Positions 25,735 to 33,939 of a DNA stretch of 64,000 bases are shown piece by piece (positions within the stretch are counted from its first letter, which is position 1; each line of letters begins with the position of its first letter). Source of the DNA: Caulobacter sp. (GTDB lineage: Bacteria; Pseudomonadota; Alphaproteobacteria; Caulobacterales; Caulobacteraceae); the NCBI RefSeq assembly GCF_017744445.1, contig NZ_JAGIBH010000004.1, forward strand, positions 62,001 through 126,000. The letters run 5' to 3'. The position numbers and the translations under genes are program-made. Under the pieces are notes generated by a model. That model searched no databases, was not told the origin of the DNA, and worked only from the letters and a program-made list of their open reading frames with translations.

Positions 25735-26217
25735 ATGACAGACGCAGCCACCCTTTCAACCGCCGGTTTCGATCTCACGCCGCCGACGGAGCCGGAACGC
25801 GAACGCCTGGAGGCCGACCTGACGGCCGAAGAGGCCCGCGTCCTTTTGCATCACGGCACCGAGGCCCCGTTCTGCGGCGGCCTGCTGGGTGAGAAGAACC
25901 CCGGCGTCTATGCCTGCCGCCTGTGCGGCCTGCCGCTGTTCAAGCACGAGACCAAGTTCGAGAGCGGCACGGGCTGGCCCAGCTTCTACGCCCCGTTCGC
26001 CGAGGACCACGTGCTGGGCATCCGCGACACCTCGTACGGCATGGTCCGCATCGAGACCCGCTGCGCCCGCTGCGACAGCCACCAGGGCCACGTCTTCCCG
26101 GACGGCCCGGCCCCGACGAAGCTGCGCTACTGCATCAACTCGGTGTCGCTGCAGTTCGTGAAGGACGGCGAACCTCTGCCCGATCCGCTGCATCGCGGCG
26201 ACAAGATCGCGGCTTAG
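25735..26217 (+). CDS. msrB: Peptide-methionine (R)-S-oxide reductase
   Basis: 160-aa MsrB. Zinc ligands are CRLC (C61, C64) and CARC (near 110); FESGTGWPSF is the substrate loop; the catalytic Cys is C133 in RYCINSVSL. No signal peptide, so it repairs oxidised Met in the cytoplasm. ATG 25735 is preferred over an upstream in-frame TTG. Single gene, convergent partner absent. Confidence 0.95.
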   Translation: MTDAATLSTAGFDLTPPTEPERERLEADLTAEEARVLLHHGTEAPFCGGLLGEKNPGVYACRLCGLPLFKHETKFESGTGWPSFYAPFAEDHVLGIRDTSYGMVRIETRCARCDSHQGHVFPDGPAPTKLRYCINSVSLQFVKDGEPLPDPLHRGDKIAA

Positions 26218-26342
26218 CGGTTCCCACCTGATACCCCGGTCTCGCCCCAGCTTTTCTGAATTCCTATCCAATTGATATGAATTGAGACGAGCCGGCGAAC
26301 CGGGCATCAGGCTCGGGACGGCCAACGCCTCCCGAGTTTCGC

Positions 26343-26957
26343 ATGATCATGCCCGCCTCTTCCGCCTTCGAACCCTCGCAGCCCTATCGCGGCGACCGTG
26401 AAGACCCGCCGATCCTGATCGTGCCGGGCCTCTACAATTCCGGCCCCGATCACTGGCAATCCCACTGGGAGCGCGAGCTGCCCGGCGCCGAGCGCGTCGA
26501 TCAGCAGGACTGGGAGCGCCCCCTGCTGGGCGACTGGATGATCAGCCTGGCCGAGGCCGTGCGCCAGCGCCCCGGCGCGATCCTGGTCGCCCACAGCCTG
26601 GGCTGCGCCCTCGTCGCCCACTTCGCCCAGGTCACCGGCGGACGCGGCGTCGGCGGCGCCATGCTGGTCGCCCCGGCCGACGTCAATCGCGAAGGCCCCG
26701 CCGGCCGCCTGCTGGTCGGCTTCTCGCCCATCCCCCGCCAGCGGTTGCCGTTTCCGAGCCTGGTCGTCGCCAGCCGCGACGACCCCTATGTGGAGCTCGA
26801 CCGCGCCGAGGCGTTCGCGCGCAGTTGGGGCTCGGACTTCGTCGACCTAGGCCGCGCGGGCCACATCAATGTCGACAGCGGCCACGGGGCGTGGATGAAG
26901 GGGCGTGGGTTGCTGCGGGGGTTAGTGCAGCGGATCGAGGCGGCGGAGCCAACCTAG
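26343..26957 (+). CDS. RBBP9/YdeN-type alpha/beta serine hydrolase
   Basis: 204-aa hydrolase. IVPGLYNSGPDHWQSHWE opens the fold, the nucleophile is S85 in VAHSLGCALVAHF, then VASRDDPYVELDRAE with the acid, and GRAGHINVDSGHGAW with the His. This is the RBBP9/YdeN family. The natural substrate is unknown. Alternative start ATG 26349. It ends six bases before the stop of the next, convergent gene. Confidence 0.87.
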   Translation: MIMPASSAFEPSQPYRGDREDPPILIVPGLYNSGPDHWQSHWERELPGAERVDQQDWERPLLGDWMISLAEAVRQRPGAILVAHSLGCALVAHFAQVTGGRGVGGAMLVAPADVNREGPAGRLLVGFSPIPRQRLPFPSLVVASRDDPYVELDRAEAFARSWGSDFVDLGRAGHINVDSGHGAWMKGRGLLRGLVQRIEAAEPT

Positions 26958-26962
26958 GTAAG

Positions 26963-27601
26963 TTACAGTTCACCGCCAACGGCAACGTTCTCTTGATAGA
27001 TTACCTTGTCGTCTGCGGTGGATATAATTCGCACTCGAAGCCTAGCGCTATCTGGCTCAGGCCCGTCCGGAGTTGTAATGAGGAACGCTCCGCGTTGCGT
27101 GCCATCGTCAGGTTCGCCTGCGACCCGGCCCAAGCCGACGCGCACTGTCCGCTTGCTCGGTTCAGGCCTAGCTATCACCGAAAATTGGTATCGGCCGTTC
27201 ACCTGCTGGGTAACGCCTCGAGAGGCGAGAAGAAGCGCAAGCGGTGGTGGGTCAAGAAGCGTAACTTCAGCCACTAGGCCAGAGTTGCGCCGGTCCGGTG
27301 TAAACGAGATAGTCACCGCCAGCATATCGTTGTGGTCTCGTTCACTCATCAGCCCAAAACGAGCCGCAAGTTCGCGAGCATTCGACCTCTGCCTATCCGC
27401 CCACGGAAGGTAGATCGCTACCGCTAGGCCTACGAGCGCGCCGATACCCTGAACCCAAGCTGCAACTGTAGGGCCGAAAATCGAACCATCCTTGGCCACC
27501 GCACCGCCAAGCATGAAGCCAGCCAATGTTGCGCCAACTACCGCGCATGTGGCCATTCGCGTCCAATTCAAAGGCTCCTCCCTAAACATCAAGGGCAGCA
27601 T
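26963..27601 (-). CDS. Orphan membrane protein next to tRNA-Leu
   Basis: 212-aa protein with no recognised family. Two hydrophobic segments (about 17-37, AVVGATLAGFMLGGAVA, and 45-65, VAAWVQGIGALVGLAVAIYL) are followed by a soluble beta-type region of 140 residues (MLAVTISFTPDRRNSGLVAEV). The helix-turn-helix of the N-part resembles phage- or island-borne membrane proteins that begin WVQGIGALVG. Its bases are visibly less GC-rich and less codon-biased than its neighbours, and it sits 80 bases from the 3' end of a tRNA gene, so recent acquisition is plausible. Start ATG 27601 or 27589. Confidence 0.6.
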   Translation of the reverse strand: MLPLMFREEPLNWTRMATCAVVGATLAGFMLGGAVAKDGSIFGPTVAAWVQGIGALVGLAVAIYLPWADRQRSNARELAARFGLMSERDHNDMLAVTISFTPDRRNSGLVAEVTLLDPPPLALLLASRGVTQQVNGRYQFSVIARPEPSKRTVRVGLGRVAGEPDDGTQRGAFLITTPDGPEPDSARLRVRIISTADDKVIYQENVAVGGEL

Positions 27602-27681
27602 GGCCGCGCTAGTAGTGAAGGTCGAGCCTTGGCCAACTCTACTGGAGGAGGCGAGAACGGCTTTGGTTTACAAGAAAGATA

Positions 27682-27766
27682 TGGTGCGGGCGGTCGGGGT
27701 CGAACCGACACTCCTTTCGGAACCGGATTTTGAGTCCGGCGTGTCTACCAGTTTCACCACGCCCGC
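27682..27766 (-). tRNA. tRNA-Leu (anticodon CAA)
   Basis: Minus strand: acceptor GCGGGCG with CGCCCGC, discriminator A and encoded CCA. Anticodon arm CCGGA-CTCAAAA-TCCGG gives CAA, reading UUG. Long variable arm and TTCGACC T-loop. Length 85 with CCA. Confidence 0.96.
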
Positions 27767-27831
27767 AGGCTTCGCGTCGCCGCGAAGGGTGGCCTTCCTA
27801 GCAAAGGCCGATCACGAATTCCAGTCCGTGC

Positions 27832-28356
27832 TTAGTCTTCCACGCCCTGCGGCGGAGAAACCGTCTCGCCGCCCGTCAGCTGGATGGCGGCGGTCTCCAG
27901 ATGGTCCAGCAGGCGCTTGAACATCGCCACCTCGCTGGGGGCGAGGCCAGCCAGCAGGGTCGCCTCGTACGCAAGCGCCAGAGGGGCGATCTCGGCGAAC
28001 AGGCGGCGGCCGGCGGCGGTCAGTTCCAGCGTGTGCGAGCGGCGGTCCGAGCGGACCGTGGTGCGCGCCACCAGGCGACGGACGACCAGCTCCTGGGCCG
28101 CGCGACTGACCCGGACCTTGTCCATGGCCGTGCGACTGACGGCCGTGTGCTGGGTCAGGGAGCCCTCGGCCAGCACCGACATCAGCCGCCACTGCGGGAT
28201 GGTCAGGCCGAAGCGGTCCTCGTAGGCCCGGGCGATCAGGCGGCTGACCGCCGCCGAGGCCGTGGCCAGGCGATAAGGAACGTAGTCGACGAGGCTTACG
28301 CCGGGTTCGGGCGCCTCGGATGCGCCAGGGGTAATCGGAGAGACCGTCGCGGTCAT
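27832..28356 (-). CDS. MarR family transcriptional regulator
   Basis: 174-aa regulator with an N-terminal helix, then the winged helix: YEDRFGLTIPQWRLMSVLAEG, VSRAAQELVVRRLVARTTV and SDRRSHTLELTAAGRRLFAEI, the last being the DxRxxxLxLT wing of MarR proteins. Such proteins bind as dimers and usually repress a nearby gene in response to small aromatic ligands. No divergent partner lies close: the next gene upstream is 250 bases away and on the same strand. GGAAGGAC precedes ATG 28356. Confidence 0.9.
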   Translation of the reverse strand: MTATVSPITPGASEAPEPGVSLVDYVPYRLATASAAVSRLIARAYEDRFGLTIPQWRLMSVLAEGSLTQHTAVSRTAMDKVRVSRAAQELVVRRLVARTTVRSDRRSHTLELTAAGRRLFAEIAPLALAYEATLLAGLAPSEVAMFKRLLDHLETAAIQLTGGETVSPPQGVED

Positions 28357-28381
28357 GTCCTTCCTTTCGTCCTCCCAGGCG

Positions 28382-28405
28382 TGGCCGCCTTTTGGAGGAG
28401 CGGCC
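28382..28405. promoter_or_regulatory. Inverted repeat upstream of the MarR gene
   Basis: GGCCGC and GCGGCC flank about 11 bases, 25-50 bases before the marR-type start. It may be an autoregulatory operator or just a hairpin in the leader. The rest of the 28357-28602 gap holds a second hairpin (CCCCGGA/TCCGGGG near 28.58 kb) at the end of the His-rich gene and no coding region I can support. Confidence 0.3.
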
Positions 28406-28602
28406 TTCGCCAGTCCGTTTCACACGGGCGACTCTGCGGAGCGCCGCGCGTACTCTTGATTTGGGCGTCCCCCGCTGAAGGCTCAACGCCCCGACGAGTT
28501 CACTTGCACGAACAGGTACTTTCGCACGCTGCTTGGGCAGCGAATAGTCGTCTCGCCTTCCTGATTGGCGTTCTCATGCCCCCGGACGTGTTTTTCCGGG
28601 GA

Positions 28603-29376
28603 TCAGTCGCGCTCGGACAGGCGGACCTTGAGCTTGGGCAGCGGCGCGGTCTGGATCAGGACCTTCTGGCAGTCCTCGATCTCGCGCAGGCAGTTGGGAC
28701 GATTCCAGAAGTCGGAGAACTCGGCCACGGCCAGGCGCAGCAGCTGCATGAACTCCTTGTGGTCCAGGACCTTGGGGGTCTCGTCCTTGTGGTCGTCGTG
28801 GCCGTGATCGTCGTGCGGCTTGTCGCCCTTGGGGGCGTTGGCGATGACGACCGTCTGGGGCGCCAAGATGGTGACGTTGCGGGTCAGGACGTCGATCTCG
28901 GCCCCGTGGCCCTTCGAATCGCCGTGGCTGTGCGAATCGTGGCCGTGACCATGGGCGTCCTTGCCGCCATGGCCGTGGCCATGCTTGTCGCCGCCCTTGC
29001 CGTGGTCGTCCTTCTTCTTCTCTTCGGGCGGTTCGCCCTTCATGGCCTTGCCCAGGTGCTCGAAGGCCTTGGCGCAAGGACCGCCGAAAGCCAGCACCGG
29101 ACCGATGCGCAGCTTGACCTCGTCGATCAGATCCTGGGTCTTGACGATCAGCTCGCCGGAATGGGCGCTGGAGGCGGCCACGCACTTGGCCTTCACGGCC
29201 TCGTGGATGATCTTGGCGACGTCGCTCTGCTTCTCACCCTTGTCGCCGCGACCGGTCAGGCGGCCGGCGAAGAAGGCCAGGCCGGCGATGGCCAGACCCG
29301 CCAGGATCAGCAGGAACACCAGGGTCGGGTCGAAGACCGGTATCGGCGTCTCGACCGGAAATTCTGACTGGTACAC
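28603..29376 (-). CDS. Histidine-rich single-pass membrane protein
   Basis: 257-aa protein. One N-terminal membrane helix (LVFLLILAGLAIAGLAFFAG) is followed by a soluble part with Cys residues, a Lys/Glu stretch, then a His/Gly/Asp-rich segment with repeated HGHG and HSHG units (about residues 120-160) and a second one (HDDHGHDDHKDE). It would bind Ni, Zn, Co or Cu well. It resembles no family I know; metal storage or a sink in the envelope is inference. Start GTG 29376 is uncertain; an ATG at 29424 has no ribosome site. Confidence 0.55.
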   Translation of the reverse strand: MYQSEFPVETPIPVFDPTLVFLLILAGLAIAGLAFFAGRLTGRGDKGEKQSDVAKIIHEAVKAKCVAASSAHSGELIVKTQDLIDEVKLRIGPVLAFGGPCAKAFEHLGKAMKGEPPEEKKKDDHGKGGDKHGHGHGGKDAHGHGHDSHSHGDSKGHGAEIDVLTRNVTILAPQTVVIANAPKGDKPHDDHGHDDHKDETPKVLDHKEFMQLLRLAVAEFSDFWNRPNCLREIEDCQKVLIQTAPLPKLKVRLSERD

Positions 29377-29429
29377 GGCGATCCCCCTGAGCCCCACGCG
29401 ATGCGCCGACGACGGGCGCGCCATATGGT

Positions 29430-29445
29430 TAACGCAACAGCGTTA
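29430..29445. promoter_or_regulatory. Perfect dyad TAACGC-AACA-GCGTTA
   Basis: A 16-bp dyad with six-base arms lies just upstream of the His-rich gene. It looks like a dimeric regulator site. It overlaps GGTTAACG, which resembles a CtrA half-site. No assignment possible. Confidence 0.35.
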
Positions 29446-29465
29446 TCGATGCACGGCCAAGGTGC

Positions 29466-29732
29466 TCAGGATGGGCGATAAATGATGCTGGAGACGCGTT
29501 CGCCCGCGTCATAGCGCGACGGGCCGCCAAAGACGGTCACCTCGCAGAGGATGTCGCCGCCCTCTTCCGAGGCCCAGATATAGCTGCGCTCGACCTCGAC
29601 ATAGCGGCCGGCGGGCGAGATGCCTTCGAAGGTGTCGCCCCACGGCACGATGCCGCGCAGGTCCTGCCAGCGCAGGGTCACGGCGCGCGAAAGCTCGTCG
29701 CGCGCCATCGCCTCGAGATCGGCGTCGGCCAC
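29466..29732 (-). CDS. Conserved-looking hypothetical protein (88 aa)
   Basis: 88-aa cytoplasmic protein: an acidic helix (MADADLEAMARDEL), then beta-type sequence with WQDLRGIVPWGDTFEG, EVERSYIWASEEGGDILCEVTVFGG and SSIIYRP. No motif identifies it. GTG 29732 starts three bases after the DUF3297 stop, so it is very likely in one operon with that gene. Confidence 0.65.
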   Translation of the reverse strand: MADADLEAMARDELSRAVTLRWQDLRGIVPWGDTFEGISPAGRYVEVERSYIWASEEGGDILCEVTVFGGPSRYDAGERVSSIIYRPS

Positions 29733-29735
29733 CGC

Positions 29736-29984
29736 TTAGCCTTCGGCGTCGTCGCGGAAATAGGCTTCGACTTCACCCTGCAGCTTCAGGGTCATCGGGT
29801 TGCCCTTGCGGTCCACGGTCTTGCCAGCCGCGACGCGCACCCACTTCTCAGAGATGCAGTACTCTTCGACGTTGGTCTTCTCGACGCCCTTGAAGCGGAT
29901 GCCGATGCCGCGTTCCAGCAGGTCGGCGTCGTAGTACGGGCTGTCCGGGTTCACCGAGAGGCGGTCGGGAGGCGTGTCGCTCAT
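29736..29984 (-). CDS. DUF3297 family protein
   Basis: 82-aa protein with the full DUF3297 pattern: SDTPPDRLSVNPDSPYYD, LLERGIGIRFKGVEKTNVEE, WVRVAAGKTVDRKGNPMTLK. The family is short, cytoplasmic and of unknown role. ATG 29984 was chosen because the family begins MSDTPPDRLS; the upstream in-frame extension is not conserved. Followed at once by the 88-aa gene. Confidence 0.88.
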   Translation of the reverse strand: MSDTPPDRLSVNPDSPYYDADLLERGIGIRFKGVEKTNVEEYCISEKWVRVAAGKTVDRKGNPMTLKLQGEVEAYFRDDAEG

Positions 29985-30073
29985 GGTCTTCAAGCTTTCA
30001 GTCTGGGCCATGGGCCCGTGTTAGCGGGCGGTCATAGCCACGAAACGCCGAAAAACCAAGGTGGGCGATGATC

Positions 30074-30177
30074 CCTGTCATCCCGGACAAGCGCGAAGCG
30101 CGCCGATCCGGGACCGCAGGAAACGCGGCGCTTTCCGCGGTCCCGGCTCTTCGCTGCGCTGCGGCCGGGATGACAGG
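30074..30177. repeat. Inverted repeat of family B (CCTGTCATCCCGG ends)
   Basis: CCTGTCATCCCGG (30074-30086) and its exact reverse complement (30165-30177) enclose two shorter hairpins, one of them GCGCGAAGCGCG. It fills the gap between the DUF3297 start and the EF-hand stop. Only one copy in the window. Confidence 0.8.
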
Positions 30178-30183
30178 ATTGAT

Positions 30184-30651
30184 CTAGTCCTGCTGGTCTT
30201 CCTTGACCGGATCGGCGGCCGAGACCGTCCCGTCGTTGTTGGTGTCGTGGTGGTTGAACATCCGCCAGCCCGAATAGTCGAACTCGGCGCGGGTGATGGC
30301 GCCGCTCTTGTCGCTGTCGAGCACGCCGAAACGCACGTCGGCCTGGCGCATCTGGCGCACGCGCTCTTCTTCCTTCTTGTCGGCCGGGCGGGTGTCGGCG
30401 GCGAGCTTCTTCTCCAGGCGCGCCTTGAACTCGCCCACGTACTCGGCCTGCGACAGCGAGCCGTTCTTGTCGGCGTCGGTGGCGGCGAATTGCAGTGCGC
30501 GGGTGGCGGCGAACTCGTCCTTGCTGACGACGCCGTCGCCGTTCTGGTCCTGCTCCTTGATGAAGGTGTCGCGGGCGTGCGAGGCGGCATGGGCCGAACC
30601 GGCGGCCAGCGAAGCCGCGATCGCGGCGGCAAGGATGATGCGGGTCTTCAT
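30184..30651 (-). CDS. Secreted four-EF-hand calcium-binding protein
   Basis: 155-aa protein with signal peptide (MKTRIILAAAIAASLAAGSAHA) and four EF-hand loops: DQNGDGVVSKDE, DADKNGSLSQAE, DSDKSGAITRAE and DTNNDGTVSAAD. The first two and the last have good Asp/Asn ligands; the final position of the last loop is Asp, which is less usual than Glu. It is probably a periplasmic Ca2+ binder. It lies 12 bases after the DUF4198 gene and could be in the same Fur-linked unit. Confidence 0.85.
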   Translation of the reverse strand: MKTRIILAAAIAASLAAGSAHAASHARDTFIKEQDQNGDGVVSKDEFAATRALQFAATDADKNGSLSQAEYVGEFKARLEKKLAADTRPADKKEEERVRQMRQADVRFGVLDSDKSGAITRAEFDYSGWRMFNHHDTNNDGTVSAADPVKEDQQD

Positions 30652-30663
30652 GGGGGTGTCGTC

Positions 30664-31458
30664 CTAGCGGAGGGATTCGAAGGTCAGGGCGTAGGTGTAG
30701 CTATGGCCAGGCTGGCCGGTGGCGGCCGGGCCCAGGCGGTAGCGGGTCTGGATGTGGTAGAGGCCCGAGTGGTCCGGCTTCACGGCGAAGCGCCCCTTGG
30801 CGTCGCTGGTGACGGTCTTGGGAGCCGGCTTGGCGTCGGCGTAGCGATCCTCGGCGGCGACGAACTCGATCGCCTGGTTGGCCACCGGCTTGCCGTCGAA
30901 CAACACCTCGAACACCGCGTCCTGGCCGGTGACGATCTTGCTGGGATGGGTGATCGCCTTGAATTCGATGCCCTTGCCGGTCGGGGCCAGGGCCGCGTCG
31001 CTGGGCGCGCCCCGGGTGACATAGACCTCGGCGGTCGTCAGGCTCTGCATGTCGATGGCGTCGGCCGGGGCCTTCTCGCCCTCGAAGAACTCCCACTGCC
31101 CCTTGACCAGGGCGGCCTTGGCGGTGCGGCCGCCGCGCTGGCCGGTGGTGATGCGATAGGTGCCGGGCGCTTCGGTCGCGACCTCGAACACCGCCAGCTG
31201 GCGCAGATAGGTCGGGGTGATGGCCGTGCGCACGCCGTCCGGACCAACCACCGCATAGGCGTCGGACTTCATCACCACCTCGGGCGTGAAGAAACTCTCG
31301 GTGAACGAGCCCTCGACGGTGACCACCTTGCGGTCCGAAGCGTCGAACACGGTCGGCAGCAGATAGGGCGAGTGGGCCTGGGCAGCCGGGACGGCGAGGC
31401 TGAGCAAGAGCGCGCCGCCCAGCAGGCCAGCGCGGAGAGAACGGATCATCGGAAGCAC
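30664..31458 (-). CDS. DUF4198 periplasmic protein
   Basis: 264-aa exported protein; signal peptide ends ...AAQAH. The mature part begins HSPYLLP, as in DUF4198 proteins where the N-terminal His can bind metal, and continues as Ig-like beta domains (GTYRITTGQRGG, AVFEVLFDGKPVANQAIEFV, GLYHIQTRYRLG). The family is linked to cobalt, nickel or iron uptake. It is divergent from hutA and shares its operator region, which supports an iron- or haem-linked role. Start GTG 31458 or ATG 31449. Confidence 0.82.
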   Translation of the reverse strand: MLPMIRSLRAGLLGGALLLSLAVPAAQAHSPYLLPTVFDASDRKVVTVEGSFTESFFTPEVVMKSDAYAVVGPDGVRTAITPTYLRQLAVFEVATEAPGTYRITTGQRGGRTAKAALVKGQWEFFEGEKAPADAIDMQSLTTAEVYVTRGAPSDAALAPTGKGIEFKAITHPSKIVTGQDAVFEVLFDGKPVANQAIEFVAAEDRYADAKPAPKTVTSDAKGRFAVKPDHSGLYHIQTRYRLGPAATGQPGHSYTYALTFESLR

Positions 31459-31494
31459 CCCAGGCGCCGCTCCAGTCGCGGCGACCTCGGCATA

Positions 31495-31525
31495 TTGCGA
31501 TTACTTCTGAGAATCAATTGCAATT
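31495..31525. promoter_or_regulatory. Putative Fur/iron box (distal)
   Basis: An AT-rich stretch with TTGCGATTACTTCTGAG at the left and AATTGCAATT at the right. TTGCGA and TTGCAA flank GAGAATC. It is similar in base content to the second box at 31570 and lies next to the DUF4198 start. Confidence 0.5.
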
Positions 31526-31569
31526 AGCTTGACCGGTCGGAGCGCCCGCTTTAGGCCATCGCCCATCAA

Positions 31570-31586
31570 TTGCGATTAATTCGCAA
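31570..31586. promoter_or_regulatory. Putative Fur box, perfect dyad TTGCGA-TTAAT-TCGCAA
   Basis: A perfect 17-bp dyad 23 bases before the hutA start. Alphaproteobacterial Fur sites have this type of GC-flanked AT core. With the element at 31495 it probably gives iron repression of hutA and DUF4198. Seen in sequence; factor inferred. Confidence 0.65.
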
Positions 31587-31608
31587 ACGCATCATCGAGG
31601 GGATATCG

Positions 31609-33834
31609 ATGTCTCGCCTGAAGCTGGCGGCCCTGGCGGCCGCCTCGACCGCCGCCCTGCTGGCCACGACCGCCTACGCCGCGGACGCCAACACCGCCGC
31701 CGACTCGGCCGAGGTCGACAAGGTCACCGTCACCGCCACGCGCTCGGAAAAGACCGTCTCGCAGGCCCCCGTGACCGTCAGCGTCATCTCGTCGGAAGAG
31801 ATCGAGGACGGCCTGGTGCGCGACATCAAGGACCTGGTCCGCGACGAGCCGGGCGTGTCGGTGCGCAACGCCCCTGCCCGCTTCACCGCCGCCGGCGCCT
31901 CGACGGGCCGTGACGGCAATGCCGGCTTCAACATCCGCGGCCTGGAAGGCAACCGCGTGCTGATCGTCGTCGACGGCGTGCGCGTGCCCGACGGCTTCGC
32001 CTTCGGCGCCCAGTCGACCGGCCGCGGCGACTATGTGGACCTGGATATCCTGAAGTCGGTCGAGATCGTGCGCGGTCCGGCCTCCGCCCTGTACGGCGCC
32101 GACGGCCTGGCCGGCTCGGTCACCTTCATCACCAAGGATCCGTCCGACATCCTGAAGGACGGCAAGACCTTCGCCGTCCGCGCCCGCGTCGGCTACGCCT
32201 CGGCCGATGAAAGCTGGACCGAGAGCCTGGTGCTGGCCGGCAAGTCCGACCGCTGGGAAGCTCTGGTCGCCTACACCCGCCGCGACGGCGAGGGCCAGGA
32301 GACGGCCGGGACCAACAACGCGGCCAACACCGACCGCACCACCGCCAACCCCGAGGACAACCAGTCCAACTCGGTGCTGGGAAAGCTGGTCTATAGCCCG
32401 AACGACAACAACCGCTTCCGCCTGACCGTCGACCACATGGATCGCGACGTCGACTGGAACGTGCTGTCGGCCATCGCCAAGCCGCCGCTGGCCTCGACCA
32501 GCGTCATCGGCCTGACCGCCTTCGACAAGGTCAAGCGCGACCGCGTCGCCCTGGACCACCGCTTCGACAACGGCCAGGGCCTGATCAACGCCGCGCGCAC
32601 CTCGCTGTATTGGCAAAAGAGCACGACCCGCCAGTTCTCGGCCGAGGACCGCTTCACCGCCGCCGACCGCACCCGCGACGCCACCTTCGACAACCGCGTG
32701 CTGGGCGCGGCCGTCGAGCTGCACAGCGTCTTCGACCAGGGCGCGTTCAAGCACGAAGTCGTCTGGGGCGGCGACGCCTCGATCACCCGCCAGAAGGGCA
32801 CGCGCGACGGCACGGTGCCGCCGGCCGGCGAGACCTTCCCCGCCAAGGCCTTCCCGACCACGGACTTCACCCTGGCCGGCCTGTACGTCCAGGACGAGAT
32901 CACCGCCGGTCCGGTGACCATCTATCCGGCCGTGCGCCTGGACTACTACAAGCTGGATCCGAAGACCGACCCGCTGTTCACCATCGCCAGCTCGGGCCAG
33001 AGCGACACGCACGTCTCGCCCAAGCTTGGTCTGGTCTGGGACGCCACCGACCTAGTCACCGTGTTTGCCAATGTGGCTGCGGGCTTCAAGGCGCCCTCGC
33101 CCTCGCAGGTCAACACCGGCTTCGCCAACCCGATCTCGAACTACCGCTCGATCTCGAACCCGGACCTGAAGCCCGAGACCAGCAAGACCCTGGAGGCCGG
33201 CTTCCGCTTGCACCGCGGCGGCTGGCGCGTGGCCGTCACCGGCTTCACGGGCGAGTACGACGACTTCATCGAGCAGGTGCAGGTGGCGGGTAATTTCACG
33301 CCGACCAACCCGGCCGTCTACCAGTACGTCAACCTGGCGGGCGTGAAGATCAGCGGCGCCGAGGCCAAGGGCTCGTTCGATCTGGGCTACGGCTTCACCG
33401 CTCGCGCGGCCGCCTCGTATGCTCGCGGCGCTTCGCGCAGCAACGGCGTCAACACGCCCCTGACCTCGATAGATCCCGTCAAGCTGACGGGCGGCGTCGC
33501 CTATCGCGCGCCCTCGGGCAAGTTCGGCGGCGACCTGTCGGTCATCCACTCGGACCGCAAGTCGGCCGGCCGCGCCGGCGTGTCGTGCACCGGAGCCGTC
33601 CCCGGCAGCTCGCCGCTGAACTGCTTCACCCCGCCCTCGTTCACGGTCGGCGACCTGACGGCCTGGTGGGCGGTGACGCAGAACGTCACCCTGCGCGGCG
33701 GCGTCTTCAACCTGACCGACGAGAAGTACTGGTGGTGGGCCGACGCGCGCGGCCTGGCCGACAACTCCACCGTCAAGGACGGCTACAGCCAGCCCGGCCG
33801 TAACTACAGCGTTTCCCTGGCGCTGAAGTTCTGA
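31609..33834 (+). CDS. hutA: TonB-dependent haem/haemoglobin receptor, HutA type
   Basis: 741-aa outer-membrane receptor. Signal peptide ends ATTAYA-AD. Plug domain (about 45-160) has VTVTATRSEKTVSQAPVTVS, the TonB-box region, RDEPGVSVRNAP, NIRGLEGNRVLIVVDGVRVPDG and ALYGADGLAG. The barrel holds a FRAP-like box (GFKAPSPSQ) and NPDLKPETSKTLE, the pair found in haem receptors; no His lies between them. It ends in a Phe (LALKF), the usual OMP signature. ATG 31609 follows GAGGGGATATCG. Paired with Fur-like boxes. Named by resemblance to Caulobacter HutA and context; other iron-siderophore receptors are possible. Confidence 0.78.
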   Translation: MSRLKLAALAAASTAALLATTAYAADANTAADSAEVDKVTVTATRSEKTVSQAPVTVSVISSEEIEDGLVRDIKDLVRDEPGVSVRNAPARFTAAGASTGRDGNAGFNIRGLEGNRVLIVVDGVRVPDGFAFGAQSTGRGDYVDLDILKSVEIVRGPASALYGADGLAGSVTFITKDPSDILKDGKTFAVRARVGYASADESWTESLVLAGKSDRWEALVAYTRRDGEGQETAGTNNAANTDRTTANPEDNQSNSVLGKLVYSPNDNNRFRLTVDHMDRDVDWNVLSAIAKPPLASTSVIGLTAFDKVKRDRVALDHRFDNGQGLINAARTSLYWQKSTTRQFSAEDRFTAADRTRDATFDNRVLGAAVELHSVFDQGAFKHEVVWGGDASITRQKGTRDGTVPPAGETFPAKAFPTTDFTLAGLYVQDEITAGPVTIYPAVRLDYYKLDPKTDPLFTIASSGQSDTHVSPKLGLVWDATDLVTVFANVAAGFKAPSPSQVNTGFANPISNYRSISNPDLKPETSKTLEAGFRLHRGGWRVAVTGFTGEYDDFIEQVQVAGNFTPTNPAVYQYVNLAGVKISGAEAKGSFDLGYGFTARAAASYARGASRSNGVNTPLTSIDPVKLTGGVAYRAPSGKFGGDLSVIHSDRKSAGRAGVSCTGAVPGSSPLNCFTPPSFTVGDLTAWWAVTQNVTLRGGVFNLTDEKYWWWADARGLADNSTVKDGYSQPGRNYSVSLALKF

Positions 33835-33844
33835 CCGGAATGGA

Positions 33845-33875
33845 GGCGCGCGTGGGCCGGGAAGCCGCGCGCGCC
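33845..33875 (+). terminator. Possible hairpin after hutA
   Basis: GGCGCGCG (33845-33852) and CGCGCGCC (33868-33875) form an eight-pair stem ten bases past the hutA stop. No T-run follows, so it could be a factor-dependent stop or an mRNA end stabiliser. Confidence 0.45.
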
Positions 33876-33939
33876 GATCCTTGCGGACAAGCTGCCCCTG
33901 CCCTGCTAGCAACGCGCATCACGTTCCTTCGGAGTCCGC

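Noticed and set aside
26963..27766. Intact integrated element at tRNA-Leu
   Set aside because: No integrase, no duplicated tRNA 3' end and only one foreign-looking gene; kept only as a possible remnant.
28800..29020. CDF-type metal transporter suggested by HGHG repeats
   Set aside because: Only one membrane helix is present; the six-helix transporter core is absent.
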